From: Thermoflavifilum aggregans
GTDB lineage: Bacteria; Bacteroidota; Bacteroidia; Chitinophagales; Chitinophagaceae
Length of the DNA stretch: 64,000 nucleotides
Direction: 5' to 3'
NCBI RefSeq assembly: GCF_002797735.1
Contig: NZ_PGFG01000001.1
Coordinates: forward strand, 248,001-312,000
The notes under the pieces are model-generated. The model ran no database searches. It saw only the letters and a list, made by a program, of their open reading frames with translations, and was not told the origin of the DNA. Shown here piece after piece: positions 1 to 7,480 of this stretch; the stretch's first letter is position 1; each line of letters starts with the position of its first letter. The position numbers were made by a program, and so were the translations under genes.

Positions 1-173
1 CAAAAAGCAGCAAAAAATCATGGCTCCTTCCGAATAAACCGGAAGATCTCAGATTTTTCACACAAATACAATTGAAATCCAACCAGGACAAAAACTACAG
101 CCCGATCGAGTAACCGGGCATGCAACTCTCCTCAGCTAAAAGCTCCCCTGTCCGTGTAACGGAATATGACGGA
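1..173. other. Gene-free window edge
   Basis: No supported gene is visible here. A small inverted repeat (CTTCCG at 27-32 pairing with CGGAAG at 40-45, seven-base loop) is followed 8 bases later by a short T run at 54-58 on the plus strand. It could be the terminator of dnaN or of a gene outside the window, but the T run is too distant to call it confidently. Confidence 0.3.
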
Positions 174-1328
174 TCAAGCTACGGGTTCTGTAATCATCAG
201 GGGCATGATGAGCATCAGCAGGTCTTCATCTTCAGCCTGCGATGCCGGTTGCAGAATAGCTGCCCGGGAAGGGGTTGACAGATCAAAACGTACTTCGTCG
301 GCATCCATGACGGCCAACATTTCCAGCAGGAACCGGGCATTGAAGGAAATGCGCATATCCTCGCCTTCATACTGGCAACTGAGGCGTTCACTCCCTTCAA
401 AGGAATAATCAATATCCTGGGCTGATAGTTCTAAGGTGCTTCCCTGCAGGGTGAAAATCACCTGATTGGTAGCCTTGTTGGCAAACACACTGATCCGTCG
501 CAGGGCCTGTTGCAGATCCGTGCGGGAAATCACCAGATGATAAGGGCTATCCACCGGAATTACCACCCGATAGTCCGGGAACCGTGCATCAATCAACCGG
601 CAGGCAATTTCCATGGCATCTGTTTGCAAGAACAGATGGCTTTTGCTTAATGAGGCCTGGATGGTGGCATCGTCGTCGAACAACCCTTTCAGCAGGTTAA
701 GAGGCTTTCTGGGTACGATAAAACTAACCGGTTTGCCCGCGGCCAGCGTGGATGCACCTTCTGCAAGTCCCCCTTTTTTCACGTATTTTACCAGGCGGTG
801 GGAATCTGTAGCCACAAAAGTGGCTCCGTCAGCATCCAGTTCAAACAGCATCCCGGTCATGGCAGGCCGCATATCATTGGTGCTGATGGCAAATATGCCT
901 TTTTGAATAGCTGTAAGCAAAGTTTTGCCGGAAAGGGAAAAAGTTTGTTCTACAGCATCAGGCTTCGGTTCGCGGGGAAAGTTTTCTGCTTTCTCCCCCA
1001 TGATTTTATACCGGCCGTTGTCGGAAATAATTTCTACCACACTGGTATCGGCATGCACGTGAAAAGTCAGCGGCTGATCCGGCAGATTTTTGAGGATTTC
1101 CATCAATACCTTAGCCGGAATACATATTTCACCTGATTGATTGGCTTCTACAGGGATGTTGATTTTCAAAGATGTTTCCAGATCCGTGGCGGCTGCCGTG
1201 AGGCGACCATCTTTTGAAATTTGCAGGAAAAAATCTTCCAGCACGGGCAAAGAGGCATTGGTGCCCACCACCCCGTAAATCAGCTGCAAATGCTTTAACA
1301 AAGCATGAGAGGAAACAATGAACTTCAT
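174..1328 (-). CDS. dnaN: DNA polymerase III subunit beta (sliding clamp)
   Basis: This encodes the ring-shaped processivity clamp that tethers the replicative polymerase to DNA and acts as a docking platform for repair proteins in the cytoplasm. The 384 residues match the usual clamp length of about 370 with three repeated beta-clamp domains. The N-terminus (MKFIVSS) and the conserved DSHRL segment in the middle domain are typical, and the C-terminus ends in an LIMPLMI stretch corresponding to the family's terminal M-P-M/L motif that lines the client-binding pocket. The start is chosen because a -7 promoter element lies about 68 bp upstream and no other in-frame start improves the family N-terminus. 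The gene stands alone rather than next to dnaA, which is normal in this phylum. Confidence 0.97.
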   Translation of the reverse strand: MKFIVSSHALLKHLQLIYGVVGTNASLPVLEDFFLQISKDGRLTAAATDLETSLKINIPVEANQSGEICIPAKVLMEILKNLPDQPLTFHVHADTSVVEIISDNGRYKIMGEKAENFPREPKPDAVEQTFSLSGKTLLTAIQKGIFAISTNDMRPAMTGMLFELDADGATFVATDSHRLVKYVKKGGLAEGASTLAAGKPVSFIVPRKPLNLLKGLFDDDATIQASLSKSHLFLQTDAMEIACRLIDARFPDYRVVIPVDSPYHLVISRTDLQQALRRISVFANKATNQVIFTLQGSTLELSAQDIDYSFEGSERLSCQYEGEDMRISFNARFLLEMLAVMDADEVRFDLSTPSRAAILQPASQAEDEDLLMLIMPLMITEPVA

Positions 1329-1395
1329 GCGGTTCCGGTTTGTATATCAAAAATGGATGATCGGTCAAACTCCTGCTCGCAAAAGAGCCAGTGAG

Positions 1396-1403
1396 CAAAT
1401 ATA
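1396..1403 (-). promoter_or_regulatory. Promoter -7 element of dnaN
   Basis: The minus strand reads TATATTTG, an exact match to the Bacteroidota -7 consensus TAnnTTTG, and would give a leader of about 60 nt before dnaN. No clear -33 TTTG at standard spacing is seen. Confidence 0.55.
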
Positions 1404-1480
1404 GAAATTATTGCATCAAGCGTACATGCAAAAACGGATACCGCATGAAGGTTGCATTGTTTTTCAAACAAAGCAATTTT

Positions 1481-2197
1481 TTATTCTGTGAGCCGCTGTT
1501 TTTTGAGCTGGTCGCCATATTCCCGCTGGAACTGCAGTGCATCTCGGTGCAGCACAGACATCACAGTGGAAACTGCCACAGGTTCTCTGAGCGAAAAACC
1601 TTTGTAATTGGTAAAAACTAATTCTGCCTGATTGACCCTGAGCACAAAAAGTTTCGCCTGTAAATTGGGTACTTCAATCAATGCTATTTGAGCGGCCTGT
1701 GGATCCTGGCTAAACCTGGGCACTACTTGATAAACCACCTGCAGATCATCCGTTATGGCTTTTCCGGCAAGAGCAGCCACTTTCCACTGATCATTCTGAT
1801 GGCTGAGCTCGATCACTGTTACAATTTGCCCGTCGGCTACTAGAGGCACGATGGCGTTGGCTTCTTCTTTCGGAAATTCCATGAGGTTACTTACCGAATC
1901 GGCCTGAAGCAGGCGGTTAAAATCCAGCACATAATGATTCACAGGAGCAGCAGGTGCTGATTTTTCGAGCAAAGCTGTATCGGAAATTCCAAAAAAATCA
2001 GGCGGATGCATGCGAAGGATCTCCAGAAGATCATGCTTGCCCTGTTGTGCAGCATCCTGGGGAGACGCAAATCCGGGTGATGTCGTATCGGCAGATGACT
2101 GTCCGGGTTCCGACGAAGTAGTTGAAGGACCGCATGAAGCCAACAGGGGAAGCATACATACCATCCATCGGCAAATGATATTTGAAATACGTTTCAT
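1481..2197 (-). CDS. Hypothetical lipoprotein
   Basis: I do not recognise a functional family. The protein is 238 residues. It begins with a positively charged, hydrophobic signal ending in a lipobox LLASC, so Cys22 should be lipidated after signal peptidase II cleavage, placing it in the envelope. A Ser/Thr/Pro-rich linker of about 25 residues follows, then a mixed alpha/beta globular part without cysteines. The gene lies 24 bp downstream of the cysteine-peptidase lipoprotein in the same direction, so the two are probably cotranscribed, and this protein may be a partner or substrate of that peptidase; this is inference from position only. Confidence 0.8.
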   Translation of the reverse strand: MKRISNIICRWMVCMLPLLASCGPSTTSSEPGQSSADTTSPGFASPQDAAQQGKHDLLEILRMHPPDFFGISDTALLEKSAPAAPVNHYVLDFNRLLQADSVSNLMEFPKEEANAIVPLVADGQIVTVIELSHQNDQWKVAALAGKAITDDLQVVYQVVPRFSQDPQAAQIALIEVPNLQAKLFVLRVNQAELVFTNYKGFSLREPVAVSTVMSVLHRDALQFQREYGDQLKKQRLTE

Positions 2198-2221
2198 ATC
2201 AAACAGATTTTAAGGTGAAAT

Positions 2222-2797
2222 TTATTTTTTGGCCAAATCATAGAATGTGTCCCAGTGCGTGGCTGATCCGGCAGGGTCGGCATATTCTTCATAGGTAATC
2301 AGCCGTTCGCTGCCATTGCAGGGCGACCAGGGGTCATTCAAAACCAGGTAATGCGTGTTGCCTACCGAGACATATCCTTTGATCACCAGCACATGCCCCA
2401 CCACACCGGGTGTTCCATAGGCATATCCCATTGGTTTTTTGCTGCAGTAAATCTGTCGCTGGAGGTTTTCCCAACTCAGGGCTGTGGAGCTTTCCTTGAA
2501 GCTCAGGCCCACATAGTCCAGTTCAGGCCATCCTGGCCGGTTACAGGAATCTGTTTTGGGACAATCGCCGGTGCAGCAATCGGTTCGGCCAAACCGGTGA
2601 TTGGCCAGATCACATTGTGTAACGGAAATACCAAAATGCTGAGCCAGCATTTGGGTAGTAGCAGCCCAGCACCAGTTGTTGGTTTGCTGAGGGCGAAGCG
2701 TATTGGGCACACTGCCAATAATTTCGGGCTTGCAGCAGCCGCCCAGGCAGGCTATTAGCAGTAACCCCAAACTTCTGTTCATCAGGAAGCGTTTCAT
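2222..2797 (-). CDS. Papain-like cysteine peptidase lipoprotein (C39_2/C70-like)
   Basis: A predicted envelope cysteine peptidase of 191 residues. The start at 2797 is preferred over an ATG 48 bp upstream because it directly begins a signal sequence (MKRFLMNRS...) ending in the lipobox LGGC, with Cys21 the lipidation site. The mature part contains NNWCWAAT, the classic nucleophile motif of papain-like peptidases of the C39_2/AvrRpt2 type (Cys43), then GHVLVIKGY with the likely catalytic His135, and LNDPW giving Asn154/Asp155 as the third residue. Between them is a cysteine-rich insert (Cys74, 75, 79, 85) that may be disulphide-bonded or bind metal. Such enzymes commonly cleave small peptides or toxins; the substrate here is unknown. 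It probably forms an operon with the lipoprotein downstream. Confidence 0.8.
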   Translation of the reverse strand: MKRFLMNRSLGLLLIACLGGCCKPEIIGSVPNTLRPQQTNNWCWAATTQMLAQHFGISVTQCDLANHRFGRTDCCTGDCPKTDSCNRPGWPELDYVGLSFKESSTALSWENLQRQIYCSKKPMGYAYGTPGVVGHVLVIKGYVSVGNTHYLVLNDPWSPCNGSERLITYEEYADPAGSATHWDTFYDLAKK

Positions 2798-2948
2798 GGT
2801 ATTTGTTTTTGAGGTGAATACATCAGGATAAAACCGGGTGTTCAAAAGAAAGAATGATGTATGGGCTGTTGAACCGTGATTTTATCTGCCAGAATAAATT
2901 TGCAGAAAACGACCTGGTCACACCCACACATCATCGCCGATGGGCTGA

Positions 2949-4283
2949 TTAGGAAGGATTCTGTGCCGGGGCGGGCGGGCAACAGCGGTATTCCTGCGAT
3001 TTTTCCAGCAGATCAATCTGCTTGCGCAGCAAATCATTTTCCAGCTGCATTCGCTCTTTGGCCAGCGGTTCGCAGATATCACATTCATCCATGAATCCTT
3101 TTACGATCACGCCGGCTGTCGGCAAGGAAAAGGTGGCTTCAAAACGGATCTGCTTTTGCAAATCAGGGCTCACTTGACGCCGTTGATCGAAAATCCCTTG
3201 ATTTTGCAATTCCTTGTCAACCGCATCCATCGCAGCCTTTCGAATATCAGGGCTGATCGGAAGACCAGCGCTTTCAGCACCGGAGGGAGAAGGAAAAGCA
3301 GCGTTCAAGCGCAGCAAAGCAGGGGCCTGGTTTGCACCCGAGGTTGCCGAAAGCAGTTCTGCATCCGTCACTACTTTTTTCTGGGTAGCAGCTACATCTT
3401 GGGGCACAAAAGCAATAGCTGTTTTGGCTACTGCCGGAGTAAACGGCCTGCGTACCGGCGCTACAGGATCTTTGATTCTGCGCTCAATGGCTTCCAGTTC
3501 ATATTCCACCCGTTGCTTTTTGTGGAGCCGGTAAAAAATAAAACTTATCGCATGGCAACGGTTCGGATTGGAAAACTCCCGGGAAGAGGCTTCGAAATGG
3601 TCTTCTGATTCTCCTTCGATATGTGTGCGGGAAGACACCTCGCCTACGGAAAGCGAATGCGCCTTATGGGTTTCTCCCACAGCCTGCGTAGCAGATGCCT
3701 GGGCATGCGAACGCTGTTCGTGTAAATAATCGAGTACGGAGCTGCTGTTGTGTGATCCATTGGCATTGGTGCTGGCATCGGCCGACCCGCCAAAAAGGCC
3801 AAGGCCCACACTTCCGTGAGCATCACCATGAAAATTCCAGTCGCTGCTATTGCTTTCCGATACTTTGCCCGACTGGCTGTTGGCACCATCGGCCATGTAA
3901 TGTTGAAAAGCCGTCATGTAATATTGCTCTTCGGCAATCTGTTCGCTCCGGTAGCTGAGCTTGCTTTCACTGTCGAAGGTGAAACGGCTGCGCCTATCTG
4001 TAGTAGCCAGTTTTACTTTCTCTCCGGGCAACAATGTGGTGGAATATATCGGATCGCCCAATGTGAGTCCCAGCGTACATCGCCGGAAGCGAAAATGGAG
4101 AATCACCTCAGCCGTCAGATTTAGCCGTTGATCGCGGAAATTGAAGCTTACCGGATAAGTCAAAATCCGCTTAAAATGAAAGACATCGCAGTGATCGTCT
4201 TTCAGCAGTTCAGGCATGCAGGGAATCGCAATGCCTTTTGCCGGAGCAGAGGCAGCTGTTTTTTCTTTTTCTTGTTGGGGCAT
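2949..4283 (-). CDS. Unrecognised 444-residue protein with C-terminal Cys-rich coiled coil
   Basis: I cannot assign a family. The protein has no signal peptide or membrane segment. Residues about 30-110 look beta-rich (including the stretch LGDPIYSTTLLPGEKVKLAT). Residues about 130-240 are a low-complexity Ser/His/Gly/Asn/Ala region, partly glycine-rich (GLGLFGGSADA), followed by a Glu/Ser/His-rich helix-like part. The C-terminus has the cysteine pair CDIC at 401-404, a charged coiled coil of about 28 residues (ERMQLENDLL and following), and a second pair Cys434-Cys435. This looks like a structural or assembly protein rather than an enzyme. It is 151 bp upstream of the cysteine-peptidase gene on the same strand, so the three genes could be one unit. 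A short hairpin sits in its leader. Confidence 0.75.
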   Translation of the reverse strand: MPQQEKEKTAASAPAKGIAIPCMPELLKDDHCDVFHFKRILTYPVSFNFRDQRLNLTAEVILHFRFRRCTLGLTLGDPIYSTTLLPGEKVKLATTDRRSRFTFDSESKLSYRSEQIAEEQYYMTAFQHYMADGANSQSGKVSESNSSDWNFHGDAHGSVGLGLFGGSADASTNANGSHNSSSVLDYLHEQRSHAQASATQAVGETHKAHSLSVGEVSSRTHIEGESEDHFEASSREFSNPNRCHAISFIFYRLHKKQRVEYELEAIERRIKDPVAPVRRPFTPAVAKTAIAFVPQDVAATQKKVVTDAELLSATSGANQAPALLRLNAAFPSPSGAESAGLPISPDIRKAAMDAVDKELQNQGIFDQRRQVSPDLQKQIRFEATFSLPTAGVIVKGFMDECDICEPLAKERMQLENDLLRKQIDLLEKSQEYRCCPPAPAQNPS

Positions 4284-4299
4284 GATGAAAAGTTTTATA

Positions 4300-4320
4300 C
4301 ACCGGAAGAGAGCGCCGGTG
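4300..4320 (-). promoter_or_regulatory. Leader hairpin before the 444-residue gene
   Basis: CACCGG at 4300-4305 pairs with CCGGTG at 4315-4320 around a nine-base loop, 16 bases before the ATG at 4283. A hairpin this close to the start could affect ribosome access; no T tract follows, so it is not a terminator. Confidence 0.35.
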
Positions 4321-4342
4321 CGGGGTTAACAAATAATGGAAA

Positions 4343-4389
4343 CAAAAAACACATATCTGGTTACTGGTTATATTGTTCCAGATATGTGT
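4343..4389 (-). terminator. Rho-independent terminator (minus strand)
   Basis: A perfect 12-bp inverted repeat (4349-4360 with 4378-4389, 17-base loop) is followed on the minus strand by G and six T (4348-4343). It sits downstream of the small membrane protein gene at 4501-4683 and upstream of the 444-residue gene, so it should end transcripts from the former. Confidence 0.65.
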
Positions 4390-4500
4390 CTAAGGTAGAA
4401 AATCCAATCAGGCAATTGGTTCTTTCAGCACCTATCTTTTTTATCCGGGCTTTACCCGATAGTAAGCGGCTGAAAAATGGGAATATGTGGAAGGAAACAT

Positions 4501-4683
4501 TTATGACTGTTCTTCATCCAGTGGCTGGGGAGGATATTTGTCCTGACCGACATAACGCAGGCAAACAATCACCGCTATAAACAACAGCACAATGAGGATG
4601 ATAGTCAGGTAATAACCCACATCATTTCCCACCTTATAGAAGGTAGTTTCATTGGGAGCGATAAGCAACAATCGGTTTATCAT
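4501..4683 (-). CDS. Small single-pass membrane protein
   Basis: A 60-residue protein with one clear transmembrane helix (about residues 26-44, hydrophobic Ile/Leu/Val run) flanked by a polar N-terminus and a charged, proline-containing C-terminal tail (KYPPQPLDEE). No family is recognised. Reading-frame integrity, a terminator just beyond its end and the strong hydrophobic segment argue for a real gene. It is downstream of the tRNA gene on the same strand, with 52 bp between them. Confidence 0.55.
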   Translation of the reverse strand: MINRLLLIAPNETTFYKVGNDVGYYLTIILIVLLFIAVIVCLRYVGQDKYPPQPLDEEQS

Positions 4684-4735
4684 GACTTGAGCTTTAGCTT
4701 ATTCATTCATTTATGGGTAAAAATTTCCATTTATG

Positions 4736-4809
4736 TGGTCCCAGCAGGGCTTGAACCTGCGACACCCTGATTATGAGTCAGGTGCTCTAACCAGCTGAGC
4801 TATAGGACC
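4736..4809 (-). tRNA. tRNA with anticodon CAU (elongator Met or lysidine Ile2)
   Basis: A 74-nt cloverleaf can be drawn. The acceptor stem GGTCCTA pairs with TGGGACC with discriminator A, the anticodon stem CCTGA/TCAGG closes loop CTCATAA with CAU at 4775-4773, and the T arm contains GGTTCAA. CCA is not encoded. It lacks the three G-C pairs and the C1-A72 mismatch of initiator tRNA. Sequence alone does not separate elongator Met from Ile2 (lysidine-modified). A -7 element lies 46 bp upstream. Confidence 0.95.
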
Positions 4810-4854
4810 ATAGCTACCTTTTTATTGGCGAACAAGGCAGCAATGATTGACACG

Positions 4855-4862
4855 CAAAGCTA
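4855..4862 (-). promoter_or_regulatory. Promoter -7 element of the tRNA gene
   Basis: The minus strand reads TAGCTTTG, matching TAnnTTTG, with a TTG 16 bases further upstream as a possible -33 element. Confidence 0.5.
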
Positions 4863-4962
4863 AAGATTTCCTGTTATCCAATCTAACACCCCCGAAAACA
4901 GGGGTTGACATCTTTTCATCGGCGGGCTATTTTTCTGTTCAATTTTTTAAACCCTTTGAAAA

Positions 4963-6453
4963 ATGAAACGACCCTATCTTGTCTGCCAGGTACTAAACCT
5001 GTGCATAAGCCTGTTGGCTCTCTGCTGCATTGTTTCCTGCTCCCGCTCTTCGGACCACCACGACGTGGATATGCAAACCCACCGGGTGTATTTCAAAATC
5101 TCCGGCTTTGAAAGCCAGATAACGCCTCTGGCTGGTCTTCTGCCGGGTGTACACAAGCCAGGCAATCCTGCCTGGCCGGCGGGTAGGTATGGTGCTTTCT
5201 GGCGAACGCAGGAACAATATCTCTACTACTGGTCCTTTAACGATTCCAGCCTCGCTCCGGATATTGCCCTAAATGCCGGAGCGGCTATCATCTGCAACCA
5301 GGGCCAGGCTTCCACCAGTTTTGCCACCGGATTTGCAAAGGATTCTTTTCCGGCCGGCCTGTCCCTGAGCATCCGCGGGCTGGAATCGGTTGTTATTCAG
5401 ATGCCATTGCAGAAAGTGGCTGCTGTTACATCTTTTGGTTTCGATATCAGTTCTTCCAACACCGGGCCGAAAGATTTCGCCATCCTGTATTCCAATGATG
5501 AAGGGGCCACCTATCATACGCTTTCTGATTCGAATCCCTTTGTGAATATGGGCAGCCAGGCCAGGAATAGTTTTTCTTTCCGGTTGGATACGCTGCCGCT
5601 GGACTTGCATCGGTCCCTTTATATCAAACTCATACCGAAGGCCGGCGATCGCTCCCAGGTGAGTGACTACAATCCCGCTACCGGAGTTACCCGGCTCGAC
5701 AATGTGTATCTGTCGGGTATTAGAGATAGCACACCGGCTTTTGCCTTCCAAAAACTGGATTATTTCATTTTCCGGGAGAGCGACAGCCTGCTGTTTGCCC
5801 ATGGCTCCATTGATTTAGCCCGGCAGAATCCTGATTTCCAGCTGAGTCTTCCTTCCGGAAGATATCTCGCTCATCTCGTAGCTGGTTTTTCACAGCAGCC
5901 ATTGATATGGTCAGATACCACTGTCCCGGTGTCCCAACATTTTCTTTTAACTCGGCCGGCTGACTATCTGGCCGCTGTTTATGGCTTTGCTGATACTTTT
6001 TCTGTGTATGGAGATCAGGTTATTCAGGCTGTATTAAAACGTTATTACAGCCAGATTCAGTTCCAGTTTACCGATGCGCAGGGGTTAGATCAGATTACCC
6101 GGATTGTAGTGGAACCTCTGCATCCGGTCCCCTGGTTTGCGCCCTTCAATCCGCAACTTCCTCAGCCTTCTGCAGTGAAAAATCTGGAAGGCCAAACCTT
6201 TGAGCTTCCTTTTGACCCCGGCATAAAAGGATTTACCTTCCATCAGTTTTTGGGAAATATAACCCAACCTGTGCGTTTGCGATATCGGATATATCTGTAT
6301 GGCAAAACCGGCCTCCTCCGGCAATTGGAAGTCAGCTATGCTATTGTAAACAATGTAAAACTCACTTTTAAGGGGAATGCATTGGGGTATGGGACAAACG
6401 TTGGAATCCTGCTGGATGAACAATGGCAAAGCGAGCAGGAATCAGATTTTTGA
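4963..6453 (+). CDS. Hypothetical lipoprotein, 496 aa
   Basis: An envelope lipoprotein of unknown role. A hydrophobic signal ends in IVSC, giving lipidated Cys26. The rest is beta-rich. Residues about 70-260 contain a region (FWRTQEQYLYYWSFND, then a tract ending in YLSGI) reminiscent of the jelly-roll modules at the N-terminus of many secreted Bacteroidota proteins, with the phrase SFGFDISSSN and DFAILYSNDEG. The C-terminal half looks like additional beta-sandwich repeats. No catalytic motif is seen, so a surface adhesion or binding role is only a guess. A possible promoter is TTG at 4905-4907 and TATTTTTC at 4928-4935 (one mismatch to TAnnTTTG, 20-bp spacing). Confidence 0.8.
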   Translation: MKRPYLVCQVLNLCISLLALCCIVSCSRSSDHHDVDMQTHRVYFKISGFESQITPLAGLLPGVHKPGNPAWPAGRYGAFWRTQEQYLYYWSFNDSSLAPDIALNAGAAIICNQGQASTSFATGFAKDSFPAGLSLSIRGLESVVIQMPLQKVAAVTSFGFDISSSNTGPKDFAILYSNDEGATYHTLSDSNPFVNMGSQARNSFSFRLDTLPLDLHRSLYIKLIPKAGDRSQVSDYNPATGVTRLDNVYLSGIRDSTPAFAFQKLDYFIFRESDSLLFAHGSIDLARQNPDFQLSLPSGRYLAHLVAGFSQQPLIWSDTTVPVSQHFLLTRPADYLAAVYGFADTFSVYGDQVIQAVLKRYYSQIQFQFTDAQGLDQITRIVVEPLHPVPWFAPFNPQLPQPSAVKNLEGQTFELPFDPGIKGFTFHQFLGNITQPVRLRYRIYLYGKTGLLRQLEVSYAIVNNVKLTFKGNALGYGTNVGILLDEQWQSEQESDF

Positions 6454-6563
6454 GGCATCATAACCTGAAACCAAAAGCGTGGTTGCAATTTGATGAAGTT
6501 TTTCGATGAAACACAGGCAGGGATTGTGTGCGCCTGCTGAGAAGGCGGATGGGTTAAATGAAG

Positions 6564-6821
6564 CTATTTGCCACCGGCAGGGCTGTCTTTGATTTCTTCA
6601 AAATCAATGTATTCTCCTTCCGGCTGGCGGGATGTATGCCGGGATGACTGAGACGAAGCATAAAAATCGGAATGAGGGGCAGTATGGGTGTCTTGTGTGG
6701 ATTTGATGCGCCTTTGTACCTCGCGTCCAATTTGAAACACAGGAATCACGAATTCGGTCACAAACTTATACAGCAACCAAATCACAAAAATATCAATCGC
6801 CAGATCAATGAGTTTGAGCAT
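6564..6821 (-). CDS. DUF4834 family small membrane protein
   Basis: An 85-residue protein with an N-terminal transmembrane helix (about residues 7-30) followed by a basic segment, a Ser/Thr/His-rich linker and the C-terminal GEYIDFEEIKD. That arrangement (short helix, disordered linker, acidic E-Y-I/V-D-F/Y-E-E tail) is the hallmark of DUF4834 proteins found in Bacteroidota. Function is unknown. A -7 element ends only four bases before the ATG, suggesting a leaderless transcript. It is divergent from the rimP operon. Confidence 0.75.
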   Translation of the reverse strand: MLKLIDLAIDIFVIWLLYKFVTEFVIPVFQIGREVQRRIKSTQDTHTAPHSDFYASSQSSRHTSRQPEGEYIDFEEIKDSPAGGK

Positions 6822-6825
6822 GTTT

Positions 6826-6833
6826 CAAAGGTA
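6826..6833 (-). promoter_or_regulatory. Promoter -7 element of the DUF4834 gene (leaderless)
   Basis: The minus strand reads TACCTTTG, exact to consensus, with only four bases before the ATG at 6821. The transcript would begin at or within a base or two of the start codon. Confidence 0.6.
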
Positions 6834-6922
6834 GCAAAAATCATCCGTGATATCCGGATTTGGATAGGGTTTTATCTTTTTCTTAACTGCAGCCGATTTT
6901 TCGCAAAAACATGAAAAAGACT

Positions 6923-6930
6923 TACCTTTG
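6923..6930 (+). promoter_or_regulatory. Promoter -7 element of rimP-nusA-infB
   Basis: TACCTTTG matches the Bacteroidota -7 consensus exactly and lies 67 bp before the rimP ATG, upstream of the attenuator hairpin. Confidence 0.65.
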
Positions 6931-6952
6931 CAACGGTATGTAGTTCATGAGC

Positions 6953-6983
6953 AAGGGGACAAGTTGTTGTCCCCTTCTTTTTT
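6953..6983 (+). terminator. Intrinsic terminator in the rimP leader (attenuator)
   Basis: A perfect 10-bp stem (AAGGGGACAA at 6953-6962, TTGTCCCCTT at 6967-6976) with a GTTG loop is followed by C and six T, a textbook terminator. It lies between the promoter and the rimP ATG at 6998, so it must be read through for the operon to be expressed. An attenuating terminator upstream of rimP-nusA-infB is known in other bacteria, where NusA feedback is a plausible mechanism. Confidence 0.85.
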
Positions 6984-6997
6984 AGCCAATTTACACC

Positions 6998-7462
6998 ATG
7001 AAAAGTGTGGACGATATCAGACAGGTCATTGAACAACTGCTTGAGCAGGAACTGAAGCAACATCCCGATTGTTTTTTGGTGGATTTGCTAGTCAGCCAGG
7101 ACCAGGCCGTACGGGTGTTTATTGACAGTGACCAGGGGGTGTCCATTGACCAGCTGGCCCAAATCAATCGCTCGCTCAGCAAAGCGATGCACGAAAACCA
7201 TGTTTTTCCGGACGATGATTTTTCGCTGGAAGTATCGTCGCCCGGCATTGATACACCCCTGAAACTATACCGCCAATATCCGAAGAATATTGGCCGCATG
7301 GTGGTGGTTACGCTGAAAGACCACCAAATCCGGGAGGGGATGTTGCAGGAAGTACATCCTGATTTCATTGTGCTGGATGTGAAAAAAAGCAAGAAAGAAC
7401 ATCAAATATTAAAAATTCCTTTTGCTGATATCCAGTTTACCCGTGTACAAATTCGTTTTTAA
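6998..7462 (+). CDS. rimP: Ribosome maturation factor RimP
   Basis: A cytoplasmic assembly factor needed for maturation of the 30S subunit. The 154 residues match the two-domain RimP fold: an N-terminal alpha/beta domain with the conserved segment DFSLEVSSPGID (family signature E-V-S-S-P-G) and a C-terminal SH3-like barrel (about residues 90-150). It is the first gene of the conserved rimP-nusA-infB operon, 18 bp ahead of nusA, and lies directly behind an attenuator hairpin. Confidence 0.96.
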   Translation: MKSVDDIRQVIEQLLEQELKQHPDCFLVDLLVSQDQAVRVFIDSDQGVSIDQLAQINRSLSKAMHENHVFPDDDFSLEVSSPGIDTPLKLYRQYPKNIGRMVVVTLKDHQIREGMLQEVHPDFIVLDVKKSKKEHQILKIPFADIQFTRVQIRF

Positions 7463-7480
7463 ACCTTTATTCTGTTTCAT

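Noticed and set aside
6872-7392. Minus-strand ORFs opposite rimP
   Set aside because: They are shadows of the rimP coding sequence and of its leader.
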